From positions 1 to 64,000 of the forward strand of contig CAVPTW010000010.1 in NCBI GenBank assembly GCA_963708735.1: a DNA stretch of 64,000 nt. Direction: 5' to 3'. The notes under the pieces were generated by a model. The model did no database searches. It was not told the origin of the DNA and was given only the letters and a program-made list of their open reading frames with translations. Shown here piece by piece: positions 24,319-35,750 of this stretch (positions are counted from its first letter, which is position 1; each line of letters begins with the position of its first letter). The position numbers and the translations under genes were made by a program. This stretch comes from JAGPUQ01 sp963708735. Lineage in GTDB: Bacteria > Pseudomonadota > Gammaproteobacteria > Pseudomonadales > Porticoccaceae.

Positions 24319-27300
24319 ATGTCCGGGCCGTCACCGGAGCGGCATCCTGTCGGGCCCGACGGGATGGCGCTGCTCTCTGCAAAAATCGATCAGTGCCTGA
24401 GTCACCAGGTCGCGGACCTTCGGCGCGCGCTGGCGCGTATCGTCCGCCGTCTTGGGCAGGGCCGTCCCGTCGCGCGCGATCTCTCTGGTCTGGAAGCCCG
24501 CATCGCCCGTTCCTGCGCCGCAGTGCAGGCGCGACGCGACAGCGTTCCCGCCATCCACTACCCCGACGAATTGCCTGTCGTGGGGCGGCGCGAGGACATC
24601 GCGGCGGCCATCCGCGAACATCAGGTCGTCATCCTTGCCGGTGAAACCGGCTCCGGCAAGACCACCCAGCTGCCCAAGATCTGTCTCGAACTGGGACTCG
24701 GCGCTCGGGGGCTGATCGGACACACCCAGCCGCGCCGGATCGCCGCGCGCACCGTGGCCAGCCGGATCGCCGAGGAGTTGCGCGTCCCGCTCGGTGGATT
24801 GCTGGGGTATCAAGTGCGGTTTGCCGATCAGAGCAGCGAACGCACGCTGGTCAAGCTGATGACCGACGGCGTGCTGCTCGCGGAAATTCCGCGCGACCGT
24901 CTGCTCCAGCGTTATGACACCCTGATCATCGACGAGGCCCATGAACGCAGCCTCAATGTCGATTTTCTGCTGGGTTATCTCAAGCAGATTCTGCCTCAAC
25001 GCCCCGATCTCAAGATCATCATCACCTCGGCCACGATCGATGTGGAGCGGTTCGCGTGCCATTTCGATGGCGCCCCGGTGATTGAAGTGTCGGGTCGTGG
25101 GTATCCCGTGGAAATCCGTTATCGACCGCCGCCCGAGGCGGACGCCGATCCGGTGGCCGCGGCGGTGACGGCGATTGCCGATCTGGTGACCGCCTCGGGG
25201 CGTGGTGATGTGCTGGCGTTTTTCAGCTCCGAGCGCGAGATTCGCGAAGCCTCGGTGGCACTGCGCAAGCTGGCGCTGAACGGGGTCGAGGTGTTGCCGC
25301 TGTATGCGCGGCTGAGTCTGGCGGAGCAGAGTCGGGTGTTTCAGCCGCATCGGGGGGTGCGGGTGGTGCTCGCAACCAATGTCGCGGAAACATCCCTCAC
25401 GGTCCCCGGCATTCGCTATGTGGTGGACACCGGACTCGCGCGGATCAGCCGTTACAGCTATCGCACCAAGGTTCAGCGGTTGCCCATCGAGGCCATTTCC
25501 CGGGCCAGCGCCAACCAGCGCGCCGGGCGCTGCGGCCGCGTCGGCCCCGGTGTCTGCGTGCGGCTCTACGGCGAAGAGGATTTCGCCGCGCGTCCCGAAT
25601 ACACCGATCCGGAGATCCTGCGCACCAATCTGGCGGCGGTGATTCTGCGCATGCTGGAACTGCGCCTCGGCGATGTGCGGGATTTTCCGTTTCTTGATCC
25701 CCCGGACGGACGCCTGGTCAATGACGGCTTTCAGCTGCTGGCGGAACTGGGCGCCATCGATGCCGAGAATGCACTCACGGCCATTGGCCGGACCCTGGCG
25801 CGGCTCCCGGTCGATCCCCGTCTGGGACGCATGCTGGTGGCCGCCGTGGCCGAAGGCTGTCTGAGCGAAGCGCTGGTCATCGTCGCGGGCCTGAGTGTTC
25901 AGGATCCCCGGGAGCGCCCCGCCGACAAGCGCCCGGCGGCCGACGAGCGCCACCGCCAGTGGGCCGATCCGCAATCGGACTTTGTCGCGCTGCTCAACCT
26001 GTGGCGGCACGCTGAGTTTCAGCGTCAGGAGCTCAGCCGCAGTGCGTTCGAGAGTCATTGCCGACGCGAATTTGTGTCGCCGCTGCGCTTGCGGGAATGG
26101 CGCGATCTGCACCACCAGCTGCATCTGGTCTGCCGCGAACTGGGTTGGCGCGACAGCCACACGCCGGCAACAACACCCCAGATCCACCGGGCGTTGCTGG
26201 CGGGGCTGTTGACGCTCGTCGGGCAGCGCGGTGACAACCGCGAATATCAGGGTGTGCGCAATCAGAAGTTTTTCATTTTCCCGGGCTCGGCGGTGGCCAA
26301 GGCGGCGCCGCGCTGGATCATGGCCGCCGAGCTGATCGAGACCAGCCGCCTCTACGCCAGTAACTGTGGGGCCATCGAGCCCGAATGGCTGGTGGAGCTC
26401 GCGGCCCATCTCGTCAAGAAGAGTTACAGCGAACCCCATTACAACGCTCGTGCCGGCCAGGTCATGGCCTGGGAGAAGCAGAGCCTCTACGGCCTGGTCA
26501 TCCAGGAGCGCAAGGCGGTGGCCTACGGTGCCATTGATCCGGCGCTGGCGCGGGAAGTGTTCATCCAGGGCGCGTTGGTGGATGGCGGCTACGCGCGCGG
26601 GGGCAAAGGTGAGTTTTTTGCGCGCAACGCCGCACTGGTCGCCGAGCTGCACGATCTCGAGGAGCGTTTCCGGCGCCGCGACATGGTGGCCGACGAGCGC
26701 GAGCTCCATGCGTTTTACGACGAGCGGGTGCCACCCGGCGTGGTCAGTCTGCGGGCATTTGAACGCTGGCGGCGGGAGGCGGAGCAGGGCAATCCGGAGC
26801 TGCTGTGCGTACCCCGTGAGCGGCTGCTGCGCAATGCCCCGGCGGCCAACGAGGTTGCGCAGTTTCCCAGTGTGATCGCCTGGAATGGACGCGATTACAG
26901 CGTGCGCTACCGCTTCGAGCCCGGTCATCCCGAGGACGGGATCAGCATCCTGGTGCCCGTGGCGATTCTCCACGAAGTGCCGGCGCATCGCTTCGACTGG
27001 CTGGTGCCCGGGTTGTTGCGGGACAAGTGCATCGAGCTGGTGAAAACACTGCCGCGCCAGTGGCGGCGGCCGCTGGTGCCGGTGCCGGATACCGTGGATC
27101 GCTTGCTCACCGATGTCGAACCCGGGGATCGCCCGTTGGTCGCCGTGCTCAGTGAACGCATTCGCCGCGTTATGGGACTGGCGGTGCCTCCAGACGCCTG
27201 GCAGCCCGAGCGTCTGGATGCTTTCTACAGTGCGAATTTCCGTCTCGAAGACGAATCCGGCGCGCTCGTCGATCAGGGCCGTGATCTGGCGGCGCTCAAA

Positions 27301-28296
27301 CGTCAGTATCGCGACACCGTGCGGGCATCCCTGCGCGAGCCGGACGGAGGCGGCAGAGAGGGTTCCGGTCTCGAAGTGGCCGGGCTCAAGCGCTGGGCTC
27401 TGGAAACCTTGCCGGAAGCCGTGACCCTGACCCGTGGCGGACTGCGCGTCACGGCCTATCCCGGACTGGTGGATGAGGGTGACAGCGCCGCGGTGCGGCT
27501 GTTTGATACGCCTGCCGCGGCAGCGGAGCACACCCGATTGGGCTTGCTCCGGCTGGCGGCGACCGAGCTTGCCTCTACCCTCAAGTATTTAAGGAAGGAG
27601 CTGTTCAAGGGCGCGGCGCTGGCGCTCGCCGCCGCCCAACTACCAGCCCGCGATGTGCTGGTCCAAGACCTTGTGGAAGCGGCCTTGCAGCGCGCGATCT
27701 TCGCGGGACATCCCACACCTCGGGATGCCGCCGCCTTTGCGGCCTGCCTGGCGAAGCGCGGTGAGGTGGTAGTGGTAGCTCGGCGGCTGGCGGCCCAGGT
27801 GCTCGCCTGGGGCGACGAGTTGAAGCGGTTGCGGGCCTTGCATGCCGATCGCGAGGCGCGTTATCCCGCAGCGGTCGCCGACGGGCGCGCGCAACTCGAC
27901 TTCCTGCTGCGCCCCCATTTTCTGCGCGACACCGGCGCGCAGTGGCTGGAGCAGTATCCGCGCTACCTCAAGGCGGCCTGTGCGCGCTTCGAACGTCTGC
28001 CCGGACAGGTCGAGCGTGATGCCGCCGCTACCCGGACCATCGCCGGATTGCTCGCCTGGTGGCAGGAGCGAATGACCGGCTGGCGCGAAGGACGCCTGTT
28101 CGACCGGGGCCATGGCGCCGACGGCTCCGGCGAAGCTGAAAAGGCATTGGAGCGCTTTCGGTTTTTGCTGGAGGAATACCGGATCTCGCTTTACGCGCAA
28201 CAACTCAAGACGCTGGTGCCGGTGTCGGAAAAACGCCTGGCCGCGCTGTGCGAGGAGTTTGATCGCCAGTTTGCCATTTCCCCACGCCGCCAATAG
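24319..28296 (+). CDS. hrpA: DEAH-box RNA helicase HrpA
   Basis: Large DEAH/RHA helicase of 1,325 residues, close to the E. coli length of 1,300, which rescues stalled ribosomes. Walker A GETGSGKTT (108-116), DEAHERS (205-211), TSAT motif III (TSATIDVERF), and motif VI RASANQRAGRCGRVG are intact, followed by winged-helix, HA2, OB and long C-terminal domains (DUF3418 type). ATG 24319 is chosen; ATG 24364 would drop 15 weakly conserved residues and is equally possible. Confidence 0.93.
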   Translation: MSGPSPERHPVGPDGMALLSAKIDQCLSHQVADLRRALARIVRRLGQGRPVARDLSGLEARIARSCAAVQARRDSVPAIHYPDELPVVGRREDIAAAIREHQVVILAGETGSGKTTQLPKICLELGLGARGLIGHTQPRRIAARTVASRIAEELRVPLGGLLGYQVRFADQSSERTLVKLMTDGVLLAEIPRDRLLQRYDTLIIDEAHERSLNVDFLLGYLKQILPQRPDLKIIITSATIDVERFACHFDGAPVIEVSGRGYPVEIRYRPPPEADADPVAAAVTAIADLVTASGRGDVLAFFSSEREIREASVALRKLALNGVEVLPLYARLSLAEQSRVFQPHRGVRVVLATNVAETSLTVPGIRYVVDTGLARISRYSYRTKVQRLPIEAISRASANQRAGRCGRVGPGVCVRLYGEEDFAARPEYTDPEILRTNLAAVILRMLELRLGDVRDFPFLDPPDGRLVNDGFQLLAELGAIDAENALTAIGRTLARLPVDPRLGRMLVAAVAEGCLSEALVIVAGLSVQDPRERPADKRPAADERHRQWADPQSDFVALLNLWRHAEFQRQELSRSAFESHCRREFVSPLRLREWRDLHHQLHLVCRELGWRDSHTPATTPQIHRALLAGLLTLVGQRGDNREYQGVRNQKFFIFPGSAVAKAAPRWIMAAELIETSRLYASNCGAIEPEWLVELAAHLVKKSYSEPHYNARAGQVMAWEKQSLYGLVIQERKAVAYGAIDPALAREVFIQGALVDGGYARGGKGEFFARNAALVAELHDLEERFRRRDMVADERELHAFYDERVPPGVVSLRAFERWRREAEQGNPELLCVPRERLLRNAPAANEVAQFPSVIAWNGRDYSVRYRFEPGHPEDGISILVPVAILHEVPAHRFDWLVPGLLRDKCIELVKTLPRQWRRPLVPVPDTVDRLLTDVEPGDRPLVAVLSERIRRVMGLAVPPDAWQPERLDAFYSANFRLEDESGALVDQGRDLAALKRQYRDTVRASLREPDGGGREGSGLEVAGLKRWALETLPEAVTLTRGGLRVTAYPGLVDEGDSAAVRLFDTPAAAAEHTRLGLLRLAATELASTLKYLRKELFKGAALALAAAQLPARDVLVQDLVEAALQRAIFAGHPTPRDAAAFAACLAKRGEVVVVARRLAAQVLAWGDELKRLRALHADREARYPAAVADGRAQLDFLLRPHFLRDTGAQWLEQYPRYLKAACARFERLPGQVERDAAATRTIAGLLAWWQERMTGWREGRLFDRGHGADGSGEAEKALERFRFLLEEYRISLYAQQLKTLVPVSEKRLAALCEEFDRQFAISPRRQ

Positions 28297-28306
28297 AATG
28301 GCGCCC

Positions 28307-28326
28307 CCGCCGGCACTTGCCGGCGG
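28307..28326 (+). terminator. Strong GC hairpin between hrpA and rpsF
   Basis: CCGCCGGC (28307-28314), loop ACTT, GCCGGCGG (28319-28326), a perfect 8-bp stem 11 nt after the hrpA stop. No U tract follows. A second palindrome, CCGGCGCGCCGG, lies at 28339-28350. Together they might end the hrpA transcript or form the leader by which S6:S18 controls rpsF; I cannot decide which. Confidence 0.4.
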
Positions 28327-28376
28327 CTCCTTGCCGCACCGGCGCGCCGGGTGGCTTCAAACCGTGGGGAGCAGCA

Positions 28377-28850
28377 ATGCGTCATTACGAAGTGGTGTTC
28401 CTGGTTCATCCGGACCAGAGCGAGCAGGTCGGTGCCATGACCGATCGCTACGTAGGAGTCATCGAAGCCGGCGGCGGCAAGATTCACCGCCGCGAGGACT
28501 GGGGACGGCGTCCGCTGGCCTATCCGATCCAGAAAATTCACAAAGCCCATTATGTGCTGCTGAACGTCGAGTGCGGGGCGGATACGATCAGCGAGATCGA
28601 TACCGCGTTCCGCTACAACGATGCGGTGCTGCGCAGTCTGATCATCAAGCGCGACAACGCCATAACCGAGGAAACCCAGTTTCTGAAGGAAGAGCGGGCC
28701 GACCGTGCCGAGAAGGAAAGCCGGGAACGCCGAGAGGCCGAACGCGCCGCGCGCCTGGCCGCCGAAGCGGAAGCTGCGGGCGAGGCAGGTGAAGTTGCTG
28801 ATGAGGAAGCCGAAGGCGAAGCATCCGTTGCAGGAGGGGTGGCAGAATGA
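28377..28850 (+). CDS. rpsF: Ribosomal protein bS6
   Basis: 30S subunit protein of 157 residues that pairs with S18. The core (MRHYEVVFLVHPDQSEQV to about residue 100, including WGRRPLAYPIQKIHKAHYVL) is typical. The C-terminal 55 residues are a long Glu/Ala/Arg-rich tail, extended relative to E. coli, where S6 receives extra glutamates after translation. Start overlaps none; stop overlaps rpsR by 4 nt. Confidence 0.97.
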   Translation: MRHYEVVFLVHPDQSEQVGAMTDRYVGVIEAGGGKIHRREDWGRRPLAYPIQKIHKAHYVLLNVECGADTISEIDTAFRYNDAVLRSLIIKRDNAITEETQFLKEERADRAEKESRERREAERAARLAAEAEAAGEAGEVADEEAEGEASVAGGVAE

Positions 28851-29089
28851 ACATGTCGTCGTCGTCGAAATTCAACCGCCGCCGCAAGTTCTGCCGGTTC
28901 ACGGCTGAGGGTATTACCGAGATCGATTACAAGGATCTCGAGCTGCTGCGGCCCTACGTCTCCGAGACCGGTAAAATCGTTCCGAGCCGCATTACTGGTA
29001 CCAATGCCCGTTATCAGCGGCAGTTGGCCACGGCCATCAAGCGGGCGCGCTTCCTGGCCCTGTTGCCGTACAGCGACAGCCACCAGTAG
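28847..29089 (+). CDS. rpsR: Ribosomal protein bS18
   Basis: 30S subunit protein of 80 residues, partner of S6. FNRRRKFCRFTAEGITEIDYKD..., RPYVSETGKIVPSRITGT and the C-terminal RQLATAIKRARFLALLPY are conserved. The start overlaps the rpsF stop by 4 nt. Confidence 0.97.
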   Translation: MNMSSSSKFNRRRKFCRFTAEGITEIDYKDLELLRPYVSETGKIVPSRITGTNARYQRQLATAIKRARFLALLPYSDSHQ

Positions 29090-29106
29090 CAACGGAGCCG
29101 CGCGCT

Positions 29107-29973
29107 GTGGGTGCGCTGGCGAAGTTCATCATGGCGAGTCGCGCCCGCGCGGCGCTGGTGGCTGTGGTGGGCAATCTGCTGCCATTGCTGAGTCCGGCAG
29201 TTGTCGCGCTCGTGGTATTGCGCAAGGGTTTTGGCGAAGGTCTGTTGATAGGCCTGTGGGCGATCCTGCCTCTGATGGCCACCTTTTATTTCAGCGATAC
29301 GGCGCCGATGCTGATCTGGGCGTCCCTCGGGACGGTTGCCGTGGTTATCGTCGGCGCTCTGGTGCTGAAGCACACGGCCTCCTGGCAGGCGACATTGACG
29401 GTGTTGATAGCGGCCAGCGGTGCGTTGGCGCTGGCCCTGGGCCAGGGGCTCGGCGCGGAACTGGCTGGATTGCAGCAGACGTTGCTGGAGATGCTGGCGC
29501 GAATGGCGCCGGAAGGGCGAGAGGTGAAGCTCGCGCCACAGCCGCTGCTGCTGTTGGGGATGCTGGCCTGGATGATGGCGATCAGTGCGCTGGGCAGCCT
29601 GTTGCTCGGGCGCTGGTGGCAGGCGCAGCTCTACAACCCGGGTGGCCTGGGACGGGAGTTCCGGAGCCTGCGTCTCGGTGCCCCCTTGGCGCTCGGACTG
29701 ATGGTGGGGCTGGTGGTCTGTCAGTTTGCTCCGGTGGATTATTCCGCCTGGGGTAACTTGTTGGGTTTGCCGCTGTTTTTGGCGGGGATCGGACTGGTAC
29801 ACCATGTGGTGGCGGTATCCCATGTGGGCGCGCACTGGCTGGCGGTGTTTTACGTGTGCCTGGTGGTGCTGCTGGGTCCGCTCGGTCTGTTGTTGGCGGG
29901 TGTGGGGTTGCTGGACAGTCTCATCGACGTGCGCGCGCGCCTGGCGCGGCGCGGCGACGGGACCAGCACTTAG
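29107..29973 (+). CDS. DUF2232-type membrane protein
   Basis: Protein of 288 residues with about eight hydrophobic segments, for instance AVVALVVLRKGFGEGLLIGL, LWAILPLMATFYF, TLTVLIAASGALALALGQG and LGPLGLLLAGVGLLDSLID. It resembles the YybS/DUF2232 proteins often encoded between rpsR and rplI in gammaproteobacteria. Function unknown. The start is GTG 29107, 17 bp after rpsR, in line with the ribosomal operon. Confidence 0.8.
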   Translation: MGALAKFIMASRARAALVAVVGNLLPLLSPAVVALVVLRKGFGEGLLIGLWAILPLMATFYFSDTAPMLIWASLGTVAVVIVGALVLKHTASWQATLTVLIAASGALALALGQGLGAELAGLQQTLLEMLARMAPEGREVKLAPQPLLLLGMLAWMMAISALGSLLLGRWWQAQLYNPGGLGREFRSLRLGAPLALGLMVGLVVCQFAPVDYSAWGNLLGLPLFLAGIGLVHHVVAVSHVGAHWLAVFYVCLVVLLGPLGLLLAGVGLLDSLIDVRARLARRGDGTST

Positions 29974-30040
29974 CATTGGATTCAGGAATTCAATCAAAGC
30001 GGTCAATTCAGTTTAAAGCTGTCAAAAGAGGTGCTTGGCG

Positions 30041-30490
30041 ATGGAAGTGATTCTGCTGGAAAAAACCGGACGGCTGGGCAACATCGGCGACCGGATCAAC
30101 GTTAAAGCGGGCTATGGACGTAATTACCTGATTCCCCAGGGCAAGGCCGTATTTGCGACACCGGGTAACATCGCCCGCTTCGAGCAGCAGCGCGCCGAGC
30201 TCGAGCGCATCTCCGCCGCACGCCTGCAAGAAGCGCAGGCGTTGGCCGCGCAGATCGAGCGGGTCGGTGCGGTAACCATCAAGGCGGTTGCGGGCGAAGG
30301 CGGCAAACTCTTCGGTTCCGTGGGCGCGCGCGATATCGCGGACGCGCTGGTGGTGGCTGGGGTCAACATTGTCAAGAGCGCGGTCAAGCTGCCCGCCGGC
30401 GCAATCCGCGACCTGGGACAGTTTACCGTCGATATTCAGGTGCATGCCGATGTGACTCAATCCGTCACGGTCAATGTGACGGCGGCATAA
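30041..30490 (+). CDS. rplI: Ribosomal protein bL9
   Basis: 50S protein of 149 residues. The N-terminal domain (MEVILLEKTGRLGNIGDRINVKAGYGRNYLIPQG) and the C-terminal LFGSVGARDIADAL are joined by the long central helix. The start at 30041 is supported by AAGAGG (30026-30031). Confidence 0.97.
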   Translation: MEVILLEKTGRLGNIGDRINVKAGYGRNYLIPQGKAVFATPGNIARFEQQRAELERISAARLQEAQALAAQIERVGAVTIKAVAGEGGKLFGSVGARDIADALVVAGVNIVKSAVKLPAGAIRDLGQFTVDIQVHADVTQSVTVNVTAA

Positions 30491-30497
30491 TATTTTC

Positions 30498-30524
30498 GGC
30501 CCCGTCAGAGGATCTGGCGGGGCC
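30498..30524 (+). terminator. Hairpin between rplI and dnaB
   Basis: An 11-bp stem (GGCCCCGTCAG 30498-30508 with CTGGCGGGGCC 30514-30524, one G-T pair) with a 5-nt loop starts 7 nt after the rplI stop. The following bases are GCGATACG rather than a T tract, so it may reduce rather than fully end transcription into dnaB. Confidence 0.5.
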
Positions 30525-30556
30525 GCGATACGCGATGACCCGGGTGGGGTTCGTTT

Positions 30557-31984
30557 ATGGCGCAATGGCTGCCAGGCGATCTTGATAACCCCCAGTTGCC
30601 TCATTCACTGGAGGCAGAGCAGGCGGTGATCGGCGGGCTGATGCTCGCCAACGACGCCTACCATGACGTTGCGGCGGTGGTTTCGGAAGCGGATTTTTTC
30701 ATCCGCGATCACCGCATCATCTTCGGTACCATGGGTCGTCTCGCGGCGGCGGACCAGCCGCTCGACGCACTGACCCTCGCCGAGACCCTGAAAAACAGCG
30801 ACCAACTGGCTCTGGCCGGCGGCGATGCCTACCTCGTCGAGCTGGTCACCAACGCACCCAGTACGACCAACATCCGTTCCTACGCGCAGATCGTGCTGGA
30901 ACGCGCGGTGGTGCGCCGGCTGATCGATGCCGCTACCGACATTCTGCGCAAGGGTTACAACCCGCTCGGCTGGGACAGCAGCAAACTGCTTGCGGAGGCA
31001 GAACGCCGTCTCCTCGAGGTCATCGAGAATCGTCCCAAGGAAGGCGGCTTTCGCCACGCCACTGACGTGCTGCGCGATGTCATCGCGCGCATCGACATGC
31101 TGTATCAAAGCGATTCGCCCATCACCGGCCTCGCCAGCGGCTTTGCGGATCTCGATGCCATGACCTCGGGCTGGCAGGATTCCGATCTGGTGATCGTCGC
31201 TGGTCGTCCCTCGATGGGCAAGACCGCCTTTGCGCTCAACATGGCCGAGCACGCCATGCTCCACCAGGAGCGTCCGGTACTGGTGTTCAGCCTGGAGATG
31301 CCGGCCACGCAACTGGTGATGCGCCTGCTTTCGTCGATGGGGCGCATCGACCAGACCCGGATGCGCAGCGGCAATCTGGAGCCCGAGGACTTCAACAAGC
31401 TGTCCGGCGCGGCGGCGCGCCTCAAGGACCGCGCGCTCTACATCGACGATACGCCCGGTCTGAATCCCATGGAGTTGCGCAACCGGGTGCGCCGGCTGGT
31501 ACGGGAACGGCGCGATGAGCTCAAGCGACGGCAGCCAGAGCTGGCGCCGGAGCGACTCGACCTGGAGGCGCGTCCGGCCCTGATTCTGCTCGATTACCTG
31601 CAACTCATGTCGTCGGGTACGCCGACGGAAGGTCGGGTGCAGGAAATTTCCCAGATCTCCCGTGACCTGAAAACCATCGCGCGCGAATTCGGCTGCCCGC
31701 TGGTGGCCTTGTCACAGTTGAGCCGCAACGTGGAACAGCGGCCGAACAAGCGGCCGATCAATTCGGATCTGCGGGAATCCGGTGCCATCGAGCAGGACGC
31801 GGATGTCATCGTGTTCATCTACCGCGACGAGGTTTATCACGAGGATACCCAGGACAAAGGTATCGCGGAGATCATTATTGGCAAGCAGCGCAACGGCCCT
31901 ATCGGTTCGGCGCGGCTAGCCTTTGTCGGCAAACACACCCGTTTCGAAAATCTGGCGCGGGACTATTTTGCGGAGGAGCGCTGA
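30557..31984 (+). CDS. dnaB: Replicative DNA helicase DnaB
   Basis: Hexameric replicative helicase of 475 residues. N-terminal domain PQLPHSLEAEQAVIGGLML; RecA-like domain with Walker A GRPSMGKTA, LEMPATQLVMRLLSS, Walker B ALILLDYLQLM and the ESGAIEQDADVIVFIYRDE region. It follows rplI as in E. coli relatives, and panC starts within a few bases of its end. No intein is present. Confidence 0.97.
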   Translation: MAQWLPGDLDNPQLPHSLEAEQAVIGGLMLANDAYHDVAAVVSEADFFIRDHRIIFGTMGRLAAADQPLDALTLAETLKNSDQLALAGGDAYLVELVTNAPSTTNIRSYAQIVLERAVVRRLIDAATDILRKGYNPLGWDSSKLLAEAERRLLEVIENRPKEGGFRHATDVLRDVIARIDMLYQSDSPITGLASGFADLDAMTSGWQDSDLVIVAGRPSMGKTAFALNMAEHAMLHQERPVLVFSLEMPATQLVMRLLSSMGRIDQTRMRSGNLEPEDFNKLSGAAARLKDRALYIDDTPGLNPMELRNRVRRLVRERRDELKRRQPELAPERLDLEARPALILLDYLQLMSSGTPTEGRVQEISQISRDLKTIAREFGCPLVALSQLSRNVEQRPNKRPINSDLRESGAIEQDADVIVFIYRDEVYHEDTQDKGIAEIIIGKQRNGPIGSARLAFVGKHTRFENLARDYFAEER

Positions 31985-32007
31985 TGGCCGTGGATCGAGG
32001 TGGAATC

Positions 32008-32862
32008 ATGCAGATTTACCACCGGGTGAGCCCGTTGCGCCAGGCACTCGCTCAGGAGCGCGCGCAGGGTCGCACCATCGCGTTTGTGCCCACCATGGGG
32101 AATCTCCATGAAGGACACATGCAACTGGTGCGCCTGGCGCGCGAGCGCTGCGATCGGGTGATCGTCAGTATCTTCGTCAATCCGTTGCAATTCGGCTTGA
32201 ACGAGGATTGGGAGAAATACCCCCGCACCATGGAGGCGGACATCGCCAGACTCGAAGCGGAGCATTGCGATTTTCTGTTCCACCCTTCAGAAACCGAAAT
32301 CTACCCCAATGGTATGGCTGACCAGACGCGGGTTGTTGTGCCAACCATGACTGATATACTCTGCGGCGCCAGCCGGCCCGGGCATTTCGAGGGGGTGACC
32401 ACGGTAGTGTCCAAGCTGTTCAATATCGTGCAGCCGGATCAGGCCGTATTCGGCATCAAGGACTATCAGCAACTGGCGGTAATCCGGCGCATGGTCGAGG
32501 ATCTCTGCATTCCGGTGGAGATTGTCGGCGCACCCATCGCGCGGGATGCGGACGGGTTGGCACTGAGTTCACGCAACAGTTACATCACTCCCGCGGAACG
32601 CCCCAGGGTAACCTTGTTGTACAAGGTGCTGTGCTGGTGTCGGGACGAGATGGTGCAGAATGGTCGACGCGATTTCGCCGCCATCGAGGAAGACGCGGTG
32701 CGTCAACTCCAGGAAGCAGGATTTCGCGCCGACTATGTGAGTATCCGCAATGCGCGGACGTTGGAAACGGCGGCGCACGATGATGATGAGATTGCCGTGT
32801 TGGGCGCCATGTATACCGAAGGCGCCCGGCTGATCGACAACGTAACCCTGACTTTGGGGTAG
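32008..32862 (+). CDS. panC: Pantothenate synthetase
   Basis: Joins pantoate and beta-alanine with ATP to make pantothenate; 284 residues. Motifs VPTMGNLHEGHMQLV (ATP-binding HxGH), FVNPLQFG and LALSSRNSYI are clear. ATG 32008 is preferred because GAGGTGG (31997-32003) precedes it and the protein then starts MQIYHRVSPLRQAL like its relatives; ATG 31984 is also in frame. It is followed 10 bp later by panD, which supplies beta-alanine. Confidence 0.95.
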   Translation: MQIYHRVSPLRQALAQERAQGRTIAFVPTMGNLHEGHMQLVRLARERCDRVIVSIFVNPLQFGLNEDWEKYPRTMEADIARLEAEHCDFLFHPSETEIYPNGMADQTRVVVPTMTDILCGASRPGHFEGVTTVVSKLFNIVQPDQAVFGIKDYQQLAVIRRMVEDLCIPVEIVGAPIARDADGLALSSRNSYITPAERPRVTLLYKVLCWCRDEMVQNGRRDFAAIEEDAVRQLQEAGFRADYVSIRNARTLETAAHDDDEIAVLGAMYTEGARLIDNVTLTLG

Positions 32863-32872
32863 GGGGGTGAAT

Positions 32873-33256
32873 ATGCTGAGTACCATGCTGAAGGCCAAGC
32901 TGCATCTGGCGACTGTCACCCACGCCGAGCTCTGGTACGACGGTTCCTGCGCCATCGACGGCGATCTGCTGGACCTGGCGGGATTGCGCGAGTTCGAGCA
33001 GATCGATATCTACAACGTCAATAACGGCGAGCGTTTCACGACCTATATCATTCGTGCCGAGGCTGGATCGCGGACCATTTCCATGAACGGTTCCGCCGCG
33101 CGCAGGGTGCAGGTCGGTGATCGCGTGATCATTGCGACCTACGCCCAGTACGCCGAAGAAGAGATGATCCGCCACAAGCCGAAACTGGTGTACCTCAATC
33201 CCGACAACAGTGTAGCGCGCACCGCCAACACCATCCCCGTGCAGATGGCTTCCTGA
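32873..33256 (+). CDS. panD: Aspartate 1-decarboxylase
   Basis: Makes beta-alanine from aspartate; 127 residues as precursor. The self-cleavage site Gly24-Ser25 is visible in YDGSCAID, which yields the pyruvoyl group. ATG 32873 follows a GGGGGG ribosome binding site (32862-32867); an in-frame GTG at 32867 would add two residues. Adjacent to panC as a two-gene pantothenate operon. Confidence 0.96.
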   Translation: MLSTMLKAKLHLATVTHAELWYDGSCAIDGDLLDLAGLREFEQIDIYNVNNGERFTTYIIRAEAGSRTISMNGSAARRVQVGDRVIIATYAQYAEEEMIRHKPKLVYLNPDNSVARTANTIPVQMAS

Positions 33257-33352
33257 AGGATGCCGCGCAGCGGCTGCGGGAAAACTGCCGCGGCTGTTTG
33301 TTGAGGCGAAGCGCCGTGCAGGCAACCCGATCCCTATCCAGTCCCCGGGGGA

Positions 33353-35293
<1,941 letters not shown>

Positions 35294-35328
35294 TACAGGT
35301 AGCGCGCGTCGCGCACCGGGACGATCCG

Positions 35329-35610
35329 ATGGCGAAATTATCCCTGATCCGGGCGCACCAACTCGGCGGCGAAGAAATTCACCGCCGGGTCGATGCGCTG
35401 GCGCGAAAGCTGGTGACGCGGTTTGGCGGCCACTACCAGTGGGAGGACGCGTCGGTTCGTTACCAGCGCGCGGGCGGTATCGATGCCGTCATCGCATGCA
35501 CAGCGGAGAGTATCCGCGTCGATGTCACTCTCGGGCCTTGGGTGGGTTTCCTCCGTGACCCCATTGAGCGTGAGCTCGCCGCCGCGCTGGATCAGCATCT
35601 CACCGGTTGA
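35329..35610 (+). CDS. Polyhydroxyalkanoic acid system family protein
   Basis: Small protein of 93 residues. The pattern (LIRAHQLGGEEIHRRVDALARKL ... WEDASVRYQRAGGIDAVI ... VTLGPWVGFLRDPIERELAAALDQ) matches the putative PHA-granule/system proteins of PF09650 type. Members occur in PHA-accumulating proteobacteria; biochemical function is not settled. No PHA synthase is in the window. Confidence 0.75.
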   Translation: MAKLSLIRAHQLGGEEIHRRVDALARKLVTRFGGHYQWEDASVRYQRAGGIDAVIACTAESIRVDVTLGPWVGFLRDPIERELAAALDQHLTG

Positions 35611-35750
35611 CCGGCCAAAGGCTGGCAGATGTGAAAACGCCGCGCGGGCATGAGCGACGGGGCCCAGTGATCGGGATCTATCGCTCGGCAGGCGAGGGGC
35701 GAGGATTGGGCACCAAGACAGCTGATGCCCTCAGTAGCCTTTCTAGCCCG

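Noticed and set aside
22260..24320. A 686-codon minus-strand frame opposite the MoxR and VWA genes
   Set aside because: The plus-strand proteins have clear motifs; the antisense protein has low-complexity character only.
24331..27531. A 1,066-codon minus-strand open frame opposite hrpA
   Set aside because: The plus strand encodes a complete HrpA with all motifs; long antisense frames are common in GC-rich genes and this one matches no family.
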